Assembly (NCBI RefSeq): GCF_009674825.1 | Contig: NZ_WKJH01000030.1 | Span: 62,001-126,000 of the forward strand | DNA: 64,000 nucleotides | Origin: Maribacter luteus | GTDB lineage: Bacteria; Bacteroidota; Bacteroidia; Flavobacteriales; Flavobacteriaceae | Direction of reading: 5' to 3' | Part shown: in pieces, positions 54,911-62,719 of the stretch | Position numbering within the stretch: the first letter of the stretch is position 1 | Layout of the letters: every line of letters begins with the position of its first letter | Notes under the pieces: model-generated | What the model saw: only the letters and a program-made list of their open reading frames with translations | What the model was told of the DNA's origin: nothing | The model's database searches: none | Made by a program: the position numbers and the translations under genes

Positions 54911-56446
54911 ATGCGACGCCTGATAATCCTGATTTCAAGTATAACACTACTTTTAGGATGGAGTTCGTGCAGAAAGGATTTCGAATATGGGACCAACCCC
55001 GGCAATTTGGAATTTTCAAAGGATACCGTTTATCTGGATACCATTTTTTCAAATATAGCCAGTAGTACATATACTTTAAAAGTATATAACCCAAACAGAG
55101 ATGGGATCGAGATTCCATCCATACGTTTAAAACAAGGGGCAAATAGCGCATATAGATTGAATGTCGATGGAGTTGCCGGAAAAGAGTTCACGAATGTCCC
55201 CATACTCGCCCAAGACAGCCTTTATATATTTATTGAAACCACCTACGACCTTGACTCCAGTGAACAAAATGAATTCTTGTACACGGACATTATTGAGTTT
55301 AATAGTACTACGATAACCCAGGAAGTACATCTGGTAACATTGATCAAGGATGCCATTTTCCTATACCCAAGAACCTTAATAAAAGGGTCCAAGGAAACCT
55401 TCAAATTGGAAATGGACTATAATGACCAACCCCTTAACGCGGAAGGTTATTACTTACAGCAAGGTGAATTGAACTTCAGTAATGAAAAACCTTATATAAT
55501 ATATGGTTATGCCGTAGTGCCAGAAAACCAAAGTTTAACCATCGAAGCCGGAAGTCGTTTACATTTCCATGAAAATTCCGGATTGTATATAAGTGAAGGT
55601 GCCTCTTTGATTGTAAATGGAAAATTAAGCCTAGATAAAGAAGCATTGGAAAATGAGGTGATTTTGGAAGGTGACCGCCTAGAAACACAATATGAAAATG
55701 TTCCAGGCCAATGGACAGGTATTTGGATAGCTGAGGGAAGTAATTCCAATACAATTGAACATTTAACTCTAAAAAATGCTTCCTTTGGAATAGTAGCCAA
55801 TGGAAACGGATTACTGCAATCCCCTACCCTGACCCTTAAAAACACACAAATCTATAATTGCACCACTACTAACCTTGTGGGCAATAGCGCATATATAGTT
55901 GGTGAAAACACCATTTTAGGAAATGCTGGTAGAAATTCATTGTTATGTAACCTTGGGGGTAATTACGAATTCACACATTGCACTATTGCCAATTATTGGC
56001 CCTATAGCTCACGAACGGGAACGGCCCTAGAGTTGAATGACCATAATGGTTCGGACTCTGGGGATTTGGTTTCGGCCCAATTCAATAATTGTATAATTGA
56101 TGGAAATGCACTTTCTGAAATCTCGTTTATTCACGATGAAAAAAATGAATTTAGTTTTACTTTCAACAATTCCTTCATAAAATTCGGGGCTGGTACAGAA
56201 CAAATCATGAATAACTATTTGTACGATTTTAGCGACAATGAAAGGTACAACGAAGTATATGTTAACCAACCATCTGATTTTCTGAATGTTACCAACAACA
56301 TATATTGGATCGGCGAAACATCTTCAGCTAGAGACAAGGCCAATCCGGATTATTCGATTAGCCTGCCATATGATATTCTAGGCACTGATAGAAGGGATAA
56401 ACCCGATATTGGTGCCCATGAATATGTTGCAATAAGTAAAAAGTAA
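54911..56446 (+). CDS. Right-handed beta-helix lipoprotein
   Basis: A 511-residue lipoprotein (lipobox WSSC, Cys20). The N-terminal part (about 35-150) is an Ig-like domain with DTVYLDTIFSNIASSTYTLKVYN, and the rest is a parallel beta-helix built from repeated turns (GSRLHFHENSGLYISEGASL, ITLKNASFGIVANG-like steps). The C-terminus DKPDIGAHEY is common in bacterial beta-helix proteins. The family is frequent in Bacteroidota, probably surface-bound, and its ligand is unknown. It starts 10 bases after the thioesterase gene. Confidence 0.8.
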   Translation: MRRLIILISSITLLLGWSSCRKDFEYGTNPGNLEFSKDTVYLDTIFSNIASSTYTLKVYNPNRDGIEIPSIRLKQGANSAYRLNVDGVAGKEFTNVPILAQDSLYIFIETTYDLDSSEQNEFLYTDIIEFNSTTITQEVHLVTLIKDAIFLYPRTLIKGSKETFKLEMDYNDQPLNAEGYYLQQGELNFSNEKPYIIYGYAVVPENQSLTIEAGSRLHFHENSGLYISEGASLIVNGKLSLDKEALENEVILEGDRLETQYENVPGQWTGIWIAEGSNSNTIEHLTLKNASFGIVANGNGLLQSPTLTLKNTQIYNCTTTNLVGNSAYIVGENTILGNAGRNSLLCNLGGNYEFTHCTIANYWPYSSRTGTALELNDHNGSDSGDLVSAQFNNCIIDGNALSEISFIHDEKNEFSFTFNNSFIKFGAGTEQIMNNYLYDFSDNERYNEVYVNQPSDFLNVTNNIYWIGETSSARDKANPDYSISLPYDILGTDRRDKPDIGAHEYVAISKK

Positions 56447-56510
56447 TAAAAACTTCACTTTTAATAAGTATTTTCTGCTTAATATTTAAATTTTATCCAT
56501 TCACAAAGAC

Positions 56511-56540
56511 AAACCTTGGTTTTTATAAGGTTTTCCTATG
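56511..56540 (+). promoter_or_regulatory. Conserved inverted-repeat operator upstream of the LytTR gene
   Basis: AACCTT (56512-56517), nine bases, AAGGTT (56527-56532), then TTCCTATG. A near-copy (25 of 30 bases the same) lies at 60809-60838. In both cases the inverted repeat ends about 30 bases before a -7 box, and a -33 TTTG is missing, as expected for an activator-dependent promoter. Confidence 0.6.
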
Positions 56541-56561
56541 TCCATGGTTTCCACACAGTCA

Positions 56562-56569
56562 TAACTTTG
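56562..56569 (+). promoter_or_regulatory. -7 box of the LytTR gene
   Basis: TAACTTTG is an exact match to TAnnTTTG and lies 23 bases before the TTG start. No TTTG is present 19 bases upstream. Confidence 0.5.
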
Positions 56570-56591
56570 CTAAAAACTAATAGCTAAATCA

Positions 56592-57335
56592 TTGGATTTC
56601 AATTACTCCATAATCGATTCTGACGCTACCTCAAATTTGCAATTACAGCATTTTTTAGAGGAATATGGTGATTTTTCGTGTTCTTCCTTAGCTAAAAACA
56701 GTAACGACGGTCTAAATGCAATTTTAAAATATTCCCCCGACGTCGTTTTTGTAAACTTAAACGAAAATGCTCCTGAGTATTTTCAAATGGTAATTGAGCT
56801 TCATCAGTATGTCAAGAAAATCCCGATTATTATAGGCATATCCAAAACTAAAGATCATGCCTATGATGCCATCAAGAATGGTTTTTTTGATTATTGGTTA
56901 AAACCATATAACGAGTTTGATATTCGGAAATCATTATTACGCCTTAAAAAACAAATACCGGAAACTGCCCCAACGCAAATGCGGACGCAGACCATATGTT
57001 TAAAATCGTACCGGGATTTCCAATATTTGAACACCGATGACATCCTTTACCTACAAGCAGACAATAATACTACGGAGTTTGTCATGAAGGACGGCAGTAT
57101 TGTCAATGCTTTTAAGACGCTAAAAACTTTCGAAAACCAATTACCTTCGAATTTTATACGAATCCACCAAAGTTATATCATCAATACCATTTTTATTTCA
57201 GGTATCAGCTATGGTAAATCGGTATGTACTTTAAAACTGCGTAATCTACAATTACCCTTTTCAAAATCGTACAAATCGAACATTGATGAGGTAAAGGAAC
57301 ATTTGTCAAAAACCGCTATTCCTACTTCGAATTAA
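56592..57335 (+). CDS. LytTR DNA-binding regulator with a pseudo-receiver
   Basis: A 247-residue protein. Residues 1-115 have a receiver fold: Asp9/Asp11 near the acidic pocket, KNGFFDYWLKPY with the conserved Lys104, but Asn55 (DVVFVNLNEN) where the phosphoacceptor Asp should be. Residues about 135-240 are a LytTR DNA-binding domain (DILYLQADNNTTEF, FKTLKTFENQLP, FIRIHQSYIIN). It is probably controlled by something other than phosphorylation. The start is TTG. Candidate LytTR-type target repeats lie just downstream at 57350-57387. Confidence 0.82.
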   Translation: MDFNYSIIDSDATSNLQLQHFLEEYGDFSCSSLAKNSNDGLNAILKYSPDVVFVNLNENAPEYFQMVIELHQYVKKIPIIIGISKTKDHAYDAIKNGFFDYWLKPYNEFDIRKSLLRLKKQIPETAPTQMRTQTICLKSYRDFQYLNTDDILYLQADNNTTEFVMKDGSIVNAFKTLKTFENQLPSNFIRIHQSYIINTIFISGISYGKSVCTLKLRNLQLPFSKSYKSNIDEVKEHLSKTAIPTSN

Positions 57336-57349
57336 GTAAATTCTTTCAG

Positions 57350-57387
57350 AAGTAGGTTAAATCCTCTTCAAACTAGGTCAAATACTC
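57350..57387 (+). promoter_or_regulatory. 21-bp-spaced direct repeat, candidate LytTR binding site
   Basis: Two 17-base copies, AAGTAGGTTAAATCCTC (57350-57366) and AACTAGGTCAAATACTC (57371-57387), match at 14 of 17 positions with a 21-base period, i.e. two helical turns. LytTR proteins usually bind such direct repeats. A weak -7 box, TAGCTTTA, follows at 57428-57435, before the CxxC-repeat gene. Confidence 0.5.
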
Positions 57388-57472
57388 ATACTTTTTCATC
57401 TAGATATCCGAACTCATAGGGCATTATTAGCTTTACATCGTAATAAACAGAAACCCCTAACACAAAATTTTA

Positions 57473-57781
57473 ATGATTATGAGAAGAGCACTTAGTATTT
57501 TAGCAGTTATGGCATTAATGATTGGATCAATGGCCATGAGTACCGAAAATGAAATCCAAGAACAAGACAAAATCACCTGTGACGACTGTGCACATGACAA
57601 GGATAGAAGGGAACCAAAAGTAGCGCAATGTGACGATTGTGCACACGACAAGGACAGAAGGGAACCAAAAGTAGCGCAATGTGACGACTGTGCACACGAC
57701 AAGGACAGAAGGGAACCAAAAGTGGCCCAATGTGACGACTGTGCACACGACAAGGACAGAAGAGAACCAAAAGTGGCTTAA
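57473..57781 (+). CDS. Small secreted protein of four CxxC repeats
   Basis: A 102-residue protein (ATG at 57473; an ATG at 57479 is equally good). It has a signal peptide (RRALSILAVMALMIGSMAM), a short acidic linker (STENEIQEQDK) and four copies of the 17-residue unit CDDCAHDKDRREPKVAQ. Each unit has a CxxC pair plus His and many charges, so metal binding or thiol redox chemistry is plausible. The last codon of repeat four is TAA where the others have CAA, so the array ends by a point change. It sits between a LytTR regulator and a sensor kinase. I know no named family. Confidence 0.75.
   Translation: MIMRRALSILAVMALMIGSMAMSTENEIQEQDKITCDDCAHDKDRREPKVAQCDDCAHDKDRREPKVAQCDDCAHDKDRREPKVAQCDDCAHDKDRREPKVA
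57578..57781 (+). repeat. Four tandem 51-bp repeats
   Basis: Units begin at 57578, 57629, 57680 and 57731. They differ at only a few, mostly synonymous, positions. The array codes for the CxxC repeats and could expand or contract by slippage. Confidence 0.95.
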
Positions 57782-57835
57782 TAAATTATAAAATCCCTTC
57801 TTATTACTAATAAAAAGGAATTCTAAAAATAAAAC

Positions 57836-57872
57836 AAAAAGGTCTTAATCTAATACTGATTAAGACCTTTTT
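57836..57872. terminator. Strong hairpin terminator after the CxxC-repeat gene
   Basis: A 15-bp perfect stem (57836-57850 and 57858-57872) with a 7-base loop, A-tract before and T-tract after. It ends only 29 bases before the ATG of the sensor kinase, so it may also limit read-through into that gene. Confidence 0.85.
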
Positions 57873-57901
57873 GTTTACATTAGTATTGCCAATGTAGTAC
57901 C

Positions 57902-60013
57902 ATGCCAAAAATAAAAGGACCAAAAATACCATTGATTATATGTAAGATATTACTGGTATCACTGTGTCTGGTCCTTATCCCTTGTTCATGTACAACTTCA
58001 AATAATGACCCTATTGCCACACAAACCATTGTAAACGACAGTATCAGCAATTGGATAAATCAGGGCAATAACACTGAACTTTCTAACAAAGAAAAAGATT
58101 CAATTTATCAAAAAGCTATTTTGGCCGTTGATAAAAGTAGTCAGGACAGTTTAAAACTATATTATTATTCCAGATTATCTTTAGCCTATTTAGACCTGAA
58201 CGATTCATTGCGGTTCCGCACAACTAATAAAAAAACACGTGATTTAGCCGATAGAATTAAAGATACGCTTAACCAAGCATACGCCTTATGGGATTTGGCA
58301 GATTTTTTCGAAACCCAAATGGTAATGGACAGTGCCTTCTATAATTATCAAGAAGCCCAAAAAAGGTTCACCTCCTTGGAGGACAATTACAATGCCGGAC
58401 GTATGTTTTATAATATGGCACTTATCCAAACCGATGTAAAGGATTATACAGGCGCGGAAATCAATACATTTAATTCTATAGAACTGCTAAAACCCTTAAA
58501 CGAAGATCTTAGACTGCATAGATGCTACAATTTATTAGGCTCTATCACCAAGGAATTGAATGAATATGATCGATCCTTGGAATATTTTAATTTGGCCGAA
58601 GAATACCTTTCCAAAGCGGATAAAGATGAAAAAAACCGTTTATATTATCCGAAACTCCAGAACAATATCGGCAATGTTTATAAAGACCAAGGTAATTATA
58701 ATGCCGCCAAAAAATATTACCAAAAAGCTGTGTTTACAGAAGATAGCCTAAGGTTCTTTGACCCCTCCACCTATGCCTTGATTGTCAATAATCTAGCATT
58801 TAGTCGATTTAAGTTGGGTGATACGTTGAATATCCTTCAAGATTTGGAAATGGCCAAACGAATTCAAAAAGAACTAAATGATATAGAAGGCCTTTCACTG
58901 AGCGAATACAACTTTGCTGAATTTTATTTATCTAAAAACGACACCTTAAACGCAGTGGCCAGTGGCCAAAAAGCAAAGCAATATGCAGAAGAGGGATCTA
59001 ACAATAAACGATTATTGGCTTCTTTGGGATTATTGGCCCGAATTGACCCAAAGAACTCACTGAATTATACGGAACGATATATTGCGTTAACCGATAGTCT
59101 TATCCAAGTAGAACGCCAAGAACGTAATAAATTTACCCGAATTCGCTTTGAAACGGATGAATTCATTGCTGAAAACGAATCCCTGGTCAGAAAAAAACAA
59201 ATCTGGACAGGTTTGGCTTTAAGCATCTTTTTACTTGGGGTATCATTATATGTGATTTTCTACCAACGTTCCAGAAACCAAGCCTTACAATTTCAACAGC
59301 AACAACAAACAAGCAACCAAGAGATATTTGATTTGATGCTGTCGCAAAAGCAGAAAATAGCGGAAACAAAAAAAGCGGAACAAAAACGAATTTCCGAAGA
59401 ATTACACGATGGCGTCCTAGGTAAAATGCTAGGCGCAAGAATGGTACTTACCGGATTGAACAAAGTGGCCAGCGAGGAGGCCATTTCAGAAAGAGCGAAG
59501 GCCATAGCAGCATTAAAAGATGTAGAAGGAGAAGTACGCGCCATTTCCCATGAATTGAGCCACGCCGCATATCACAACATCAACAACTTCATTAGTTCTA
59601 TAAAAGAATTATTGAAAACTACGTGTTCAACAAATGACTTGGACTTTTCGTTTGATTATGACGAAACCTATGACTGGGATGCCATGAAAGGTGAAATCAA
59701 AATCAACCTATATCGAATGGTTCAAGAGATCTTGCAAAATGCAGTAAAACATTCAAAATGTAAGAATATTTTGGTTAGTTTTGTGCGAAGAAACCAAATA
59801 TTAATTGTTACCATTACGGATGATGGACAAGGTTTCGCCTCAAAGCCAGGAAAGAAAGGCATAGGTATGCGAAACATAAAATCAAGAGTTGAAAAACTTG
59901 GTGGTACTTGGGATATCGATAGCAGGCCTAATAAAGGAACCACAATTATCTTGAATATCCCCCTTGAAAGTCAGAATAATGCCCATGAAGTCATTCATGA
60001 AAAGAGAGTGTGA
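57902..60013 (+). CDS. TPR-containing sensor histidine kinase
   Basis: A 703-residue membrane-bound sensor. An N-terminal signal/anchor (about 10-30, ending in a lipobox-like PCSC) leads into a periplasmic TPR array (about 100-400), then a transmembrane helix (about 438-455), a short coiled coil, a HisKA_3 dimerisation domain with His502 in ISEELHDGVLGKM, and a HATPase_c domain (N box EILQNAVKHSKC; DDGQGF; GIGMRNIKSRVEKLGG). It should phosphorylate the LuxR-type regulator encoded 37 bases downstream. The stimulus is unknown; TPRs suggest a protein or peptide ligand. Confidence 0.92.
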   Translation: MPKIKGPKIPLIICKILLVSLCLVLIPCSCTTSNNDPIATQTIVNDSISNWINQGNNTELSNKEKDSIYQKAILAVDKSSQDSLKLYYYSRLSLAYLDLNDSLRFRTTNKKTRDLADRIKDTLNQAYALWDLADFFETQMVMDSAFYNYQEAQKRFTSLEDNYNAGRMFYNMALIQTDVKDYTGAEINTFNSIELLKPLNEDLRLHRCYNLLGSITKELNEYDRSLEYFNLAEEYLSKADKDEKNRLYYPKLQNNIGNVYKDQGNYNAAKKYYQKAVFTEDSLRFFDPSTYALIVNNLAFSRFKLGDTLNILQDLEMAKRIQKELNDIEGLSLSEYNFAEFYLSKNDTLNAVASGQKAKQYAEEGSNNKRLLASLGLLARIDPKNSLNYTERYIALTDSLIQVERQERNKFTRIRFETDEFIAENESLVRKKQIWTGLALSIFLLGVSLYVIFYQRSRNQALQFQQQQQTSNQEIFDLMLSQKQKIAETKKAEQKRISEELHDGVLGKMLGARMVLTGLNKVASEEAISERAKAIAALKDVEGEVRAISHELSHAAYHNINNFISSIKELLKTTCSTNDLDFSFDYDETYDWDAMKGEIKINLYRMVQEILQNAVKHSKCKNILVSFVRRNQILIVTITDDGQGFASKPGKKGIGMRNIKSRVEKLGGTWDIDSRPNKGTTIILNIPLESQNNAHEVIHEKRV

Positions 60014-60050
60014 AACAATAATAGGTTACTTTTTATAGTTATAGAAAGGA

Positions 60051-60728
60051 ATGATTATGAAGACTGTACGACTTTTATCGGTAGATGACCATGCCATGAC
60101 GGCTATGGGCTATAAATATATTTTGGAAGGTTCCGAGTTTGACGGATTTCAAGTTAAGGTAGATACGGTAAATACATTTGAAGGAGCCATAGAAAAAATA
60201 GATTTTTCAGCCCGTTCAACTCCCTACGACATTGTTTTATTAGACATATCTCTTTTTCCTACACATTCAGGGGATACCAGAAGTGGTGAAGATTTAGGTA
60301 TTTATGCCCGAAAAAAAGTACCAACTTCTAAAATCGTCTTTATGTCATCATTTAGCGATAGTTACCGTATTAACAGTATTTTTAAATCTGTAGATCCAGA
60401 TGGTTATATGGTAAAGTCCGAAATAGATGAAAAATCGCTATGTGCCATGGTAAGGACCGTATTGGAAAGACCCCCATATTATACGGCTAGTGCCTTATCT
60501 GCCATTCGAAAAAAAATGGCTAATGATTATGATCTCGTAGATGAAACAGATAAAAAAATATTACACTACCTCTCCACAGGAACCCGTACCAAAGATATTG
60601 GCCCATTGATCTCCGTAGCCCCCACCACAGTGGAATCCAGGAAAAGACAACTGAAACAGCTTTTTGGTATTGAACAGGGAAATGATATTGAGCTAATTGA
60701 AGAAGCCAGAAAACGCGGATTCATATAA
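60051..60728 (+). CDS. LuxR/NarL-type response regulator
   Basis: A 225-residue regulator; the ATG at 60051 or the one at 60057 may be used. The receiver has the acidic pair Asp12-Asp13 and phosphoacceptor Asp65 in DIVLLDISL; a loop with FPTHSGDTRSGEDLG is longer than usual. The C-terminal HTH (about 165-220) reads DKKILHYLSTGTRTKDIGPL and APTTVESRKRQLKQLFG. It is paired with the kinase just upstream. NarL-type proteins often bind inverted repeats, which makes the sites at 56511 and 60809 possible targets. Confidence 0.9.
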   Translation: MIMKTVRLLSVDDHAMTAMGYKYILEGSEFDGFQVKVDTVNTFEGAIEKIDFSARSTPYDIVLLDISLFPTHSGDTRSGEDLGIYARKKVPTSKIVFMSSFSDSYRINSIFKSVDPDGYMVKSEIDEKSLCAMVRTVLERPPYYTASALSAIRKKMANDYDLVDETDKKILHYLSTGTRTKDIGPLISVAPTTVESRKRQLKQLFGIEQGNDIELIEEARKRGFI

Positions 60729-60808
60729 TTCTTCATTCCTCAACTTTTAACATTCTTTATAACACTGAATATCAAGTGATTAAATTACTTTTCATGCTCC
60801 ATCCATTA

Positions 60809-60838
60809 TAACCTTATTTTTTATAAGGTTTTACTAGG
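60809..60838 (+). promoter_or_regulatory. Second copy of the AACCTT-N9-AAGGTT operator
   Basis: AACCTT (60810-60815), nine bases, AAGGTT (60825-60830) and TTACTAGG. It matches the site at 56511-56540 at 25 of 30 positions and lies 31 bases before a -7 box at 60861, versus 30 in the other copy. Confidence 0.6.
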
Positions 60839-60860
60839 TTCTGTTCTTGAGACATTCATT

Positions 60861-60868
60861 TAGATTTG
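60861..60868 (+). promoter_or_regulatory. -7 box of the first 217-residue paralogue gene
   Basis: TAGATTTG matches TAnnTTTG exactly and is 36 bases before the likely ATG at 60897. There is no TTTG at the -33 place. Confidence 0.5.
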
Positions 60869-60896
60869 AGGTTATTCATAATAATTGCCCCTATTT

Positions 60897-61538
60897 ATGT
60901 CTTTAAAGTCAGAAAATTACGGAAACAACCTCCCCTCAAGGTCAATCAGAAGTGCTACCTTCAATGGAATTTCGGGGTTTATCGATAATCTTGAAAAACA
61001 TTTTTTCTCCCAAATTTCGGTTTGGACCAATACCATTATCGATAATCAGGCCAAGTTAATTATTGAAATTGAATGTAACTTAAGCCTTATTGATATGATC
61101 ATACATTCATACAAAGGAACTTGGGGCACATTCAACCAGACCAAATATTCCCTTTCGGAAGAATTGGTTCAATTAGAAGAATATAATGGCATTTCATTTG
61201 ATGTTGAGGAGTTTACCATAAACCTGAAAGACACCAGTATAATTATAGATAAATTATACGACCAAAGTATTGCCGATCAACTGAACGGCATTTTGAACAA
61301 TCTTGAAAAACACTTCCTTCAACTAACAAAAGGTAATGTTGAGGTTCCCTATGAAATTTTCGTTGCGGTGTTTGAAGATGAAATCATGGCTACGAAAAAC
61401 TCGAATGTTAAAAACAAAGGAACACAGGACTACTCTAGTTATTGGGCCTTGTATTTTGAATCTGAAAAAGACGCCGTTATCTACGACCTGAAAAATGCTA
61501 GGTTCATTTATGAAGATTTACACATGATAAATCAATAA
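60897..61538 (+). CDS. Unknown protein, paralogue A of a two-member family
   Basis: 213 residues from the ATG at 60897 (a TTG at 60885 would add four). It is cytoplasmic, with no signal or membrane part. It aligns along most of its length with the protein at 62720-63373: FDVEEFTINLKDTSIIIDKLY, KGNVEVPYEIFVAVFED and YWALYFESEKDAVIYDLKN are shared motifs. I do not recognise the family. Its promoter region carries the same inverted repeat as the LytTR gene, and the LuxR-type regulator gene is directly upstream. Confidence 0.65.
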   Translation: MSLKSENYGNNLPSRSIRSATFNGISGFIDNLEKHFFSQISVWTNTIIDNQAKLIIEIECNLSLIDMIIHSYKGTWGTFNQTKYSLSEELVQLEEYNGISFDVEEFTINLKDTSIIIDKLYDQSIADQLNGILNNLEKHFLQLTKGNVEVPYEIFVAVFEDEIMATKNSNVKNKGTQDYSSYWALYFESEKDAVIYDLKNARFIYEDLHMINQ

Positions 61539-61699
61539 AAACCTTGTCACACACCATAATATACGCTATTCTTTAAATTTTAAACCGACACCATTCTCCT
61601 TAGTGGATATTAAATATATAATCATAGTAGGTGTTTCGTGGTATTTTTTATATATTTCACAACGAACTTACCATATAATCAATATATTATAATTTAAAA

Positions 61700-62017
61700 A
61701 TGCGCCTACAGGAATTAATGGTTGAAAGAATCGACAATTTTATCGGTATTGAAAAATTGACTGAAGAACTGGAAAGAATGAGGGAAATGACCCACGAAAA
61801 AGTTTGGTTTGATGATATGATCATCTGTTTTAACAGTCTTTATCTAAAAGATTTCAATGCGGAAGAATATACCCTGAATTACAAAATACATTTACAGAAA
61901 ACCATCGATTTTTTAAATAGGTTCAGCAAGGGTACAGGTTCGGAAATTCATAAATTTCTTATTGATCTACTTGAATTCAAGATCGACTACGTATATAATC
62001 TGAGAAAAATATCCTAA
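61700..62017 (+). CDS. Small hypothetical protein
   Basis: A 105-residue helical, charged protein (MRLQELMVERIDNFIGIEKL...) without signal peptide or known motif. Its 3' end overlaps the convergent HTH gene by 4 bases. It lies between the two members of the 217-residue family and may belong to the same unit. The 161-base gap before it is AT-rich without a clear promoter. Confidence 0.5.
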   Translation: MRLQELMVERIDNFIGIEKLTEELERMREMTHEKVWFDDMIICFNSLYLKDFNAEEYTLNYKIHLQKTIDFLNRFSKGTGSEIHKFLIDLLEFKIDYVYNLRKIS

Positions 62018-62553
62018 TGGCTTTTTTTACCTTTATTTTGTTGATCTTGCTCTTCATTTTTTACCACCCTTTCCATACGTTCACGATAAAATATCTCAAG
62101 CATTCTGTTTATATGCTTTAGTTCGGCACCGTATTTTTTCTCCCAAGTTCTTAATACAAAATGCTCAAGAAAATCATGGGAATGGGATTCTTCAATTTTA
62201 TCCTGATGATTATTATAGAGCTTTTGAATGACTTCAACCAATTTACTTTCCTCCATCATATCATAAAAATCAATCATATGACCAACTCTTTCCTTTTCCA
62301 AATCCAACCTACTTGGATTCACTTCTTTGGAATGTTCATTAGCTATAATCATCTCTCCTTTGCCCCTCAATAACCACTCTGCACTCAAATTTGGATATAC
62401 ATCAAGAATACTTTCCACAACATTGGAACCAATGGTCTTGTTATGTTTCAATGCCCTGGAAATAGTTCCCCTACTTGCATTGATCGATTTCTCGAACTTA
62501 TTGTAACTCAAATTACTATAGTCTAAAAAAATATTGATTCTTTCTAATAACAT
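62014..62553 (-). CDS. CI-like helix-turn-helix repressor
   Basis: A 179-residue protein with an N-terminal HTH (YNKFEKSINASRGTISRALK, about 17-36) followed by VVESILDVYPNLSAEWLLRGKGEMI, the hallmark of the phage-repressor-like HTH proteins of Bacteroidota. The C-terminal 100 residues are helical and charged and lack the S24 peptidase Ser-Lys dyad, so RecA-driven self-cleavage is unlikely. It is divergent to the 62720 gene, and three TTCGATA boxes lie between them. Confidence 0.8.
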   Translation of the reverse strand: MLLERINIFLDYSNLSYNKFEKSINASRGTISRALKHNKTIGSNVVESILDVYPNLSAEWLLRGKGEMIIANEHSKEVNPSRLDLEKERVGHMIDFYDMMEESKLVEVIQKLYNNHQDKIEESHSHDFLEHFVLRTWEKKYGAELKHINRMLEIFYRERMERVVKNEEQDQQNKGKKSH

Positions 62554-62602
62554 TTTGATAAAATTAAGGTAATCTTTTCTTAATCAACTCTTTTTGATTT
62601 CC

Positions 62603-62664
62603 AATATATTCGATATATTTATTGTATATTTTCGATATTAACACAAATATATTCGATACATTTT
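62603..62664. promoter_or_regulatory. Three phased TTCGATA boxes, candidate operators
   Basis: TTCGATA occurs at 62609-62615, 62631-62637 and 62652-62658, i.e. 22 and 21 bases apart, on one face of the helix. The first and third copies share the wider context AATATATTCGATAnATTT. They lie in the 166-base gap between the divergent HTH gene and the second 217-residue gene, where a repressor would act. Confidence 0.55.
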
Positions 62665-62719
62665 ACGTAAACAATTTATTATGACCTAATAATATAACCG
62701 TCCAATAATTTATATACCT

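Noticed and set aside
57578-57781. 51-bp repeats as a CRISPR or non-coding satellite
   Set aside because: No spacers; the repeats keep one frame behind a clear signal peptide, and changes are mostly synonymous.
62014-62553. Prophage remnant around the CI-like gene
   Set aside because: No integrase, structural or lysis genes and no attachment repeats are nearby; the HTH type is common in accessory units of Bacteroidota.
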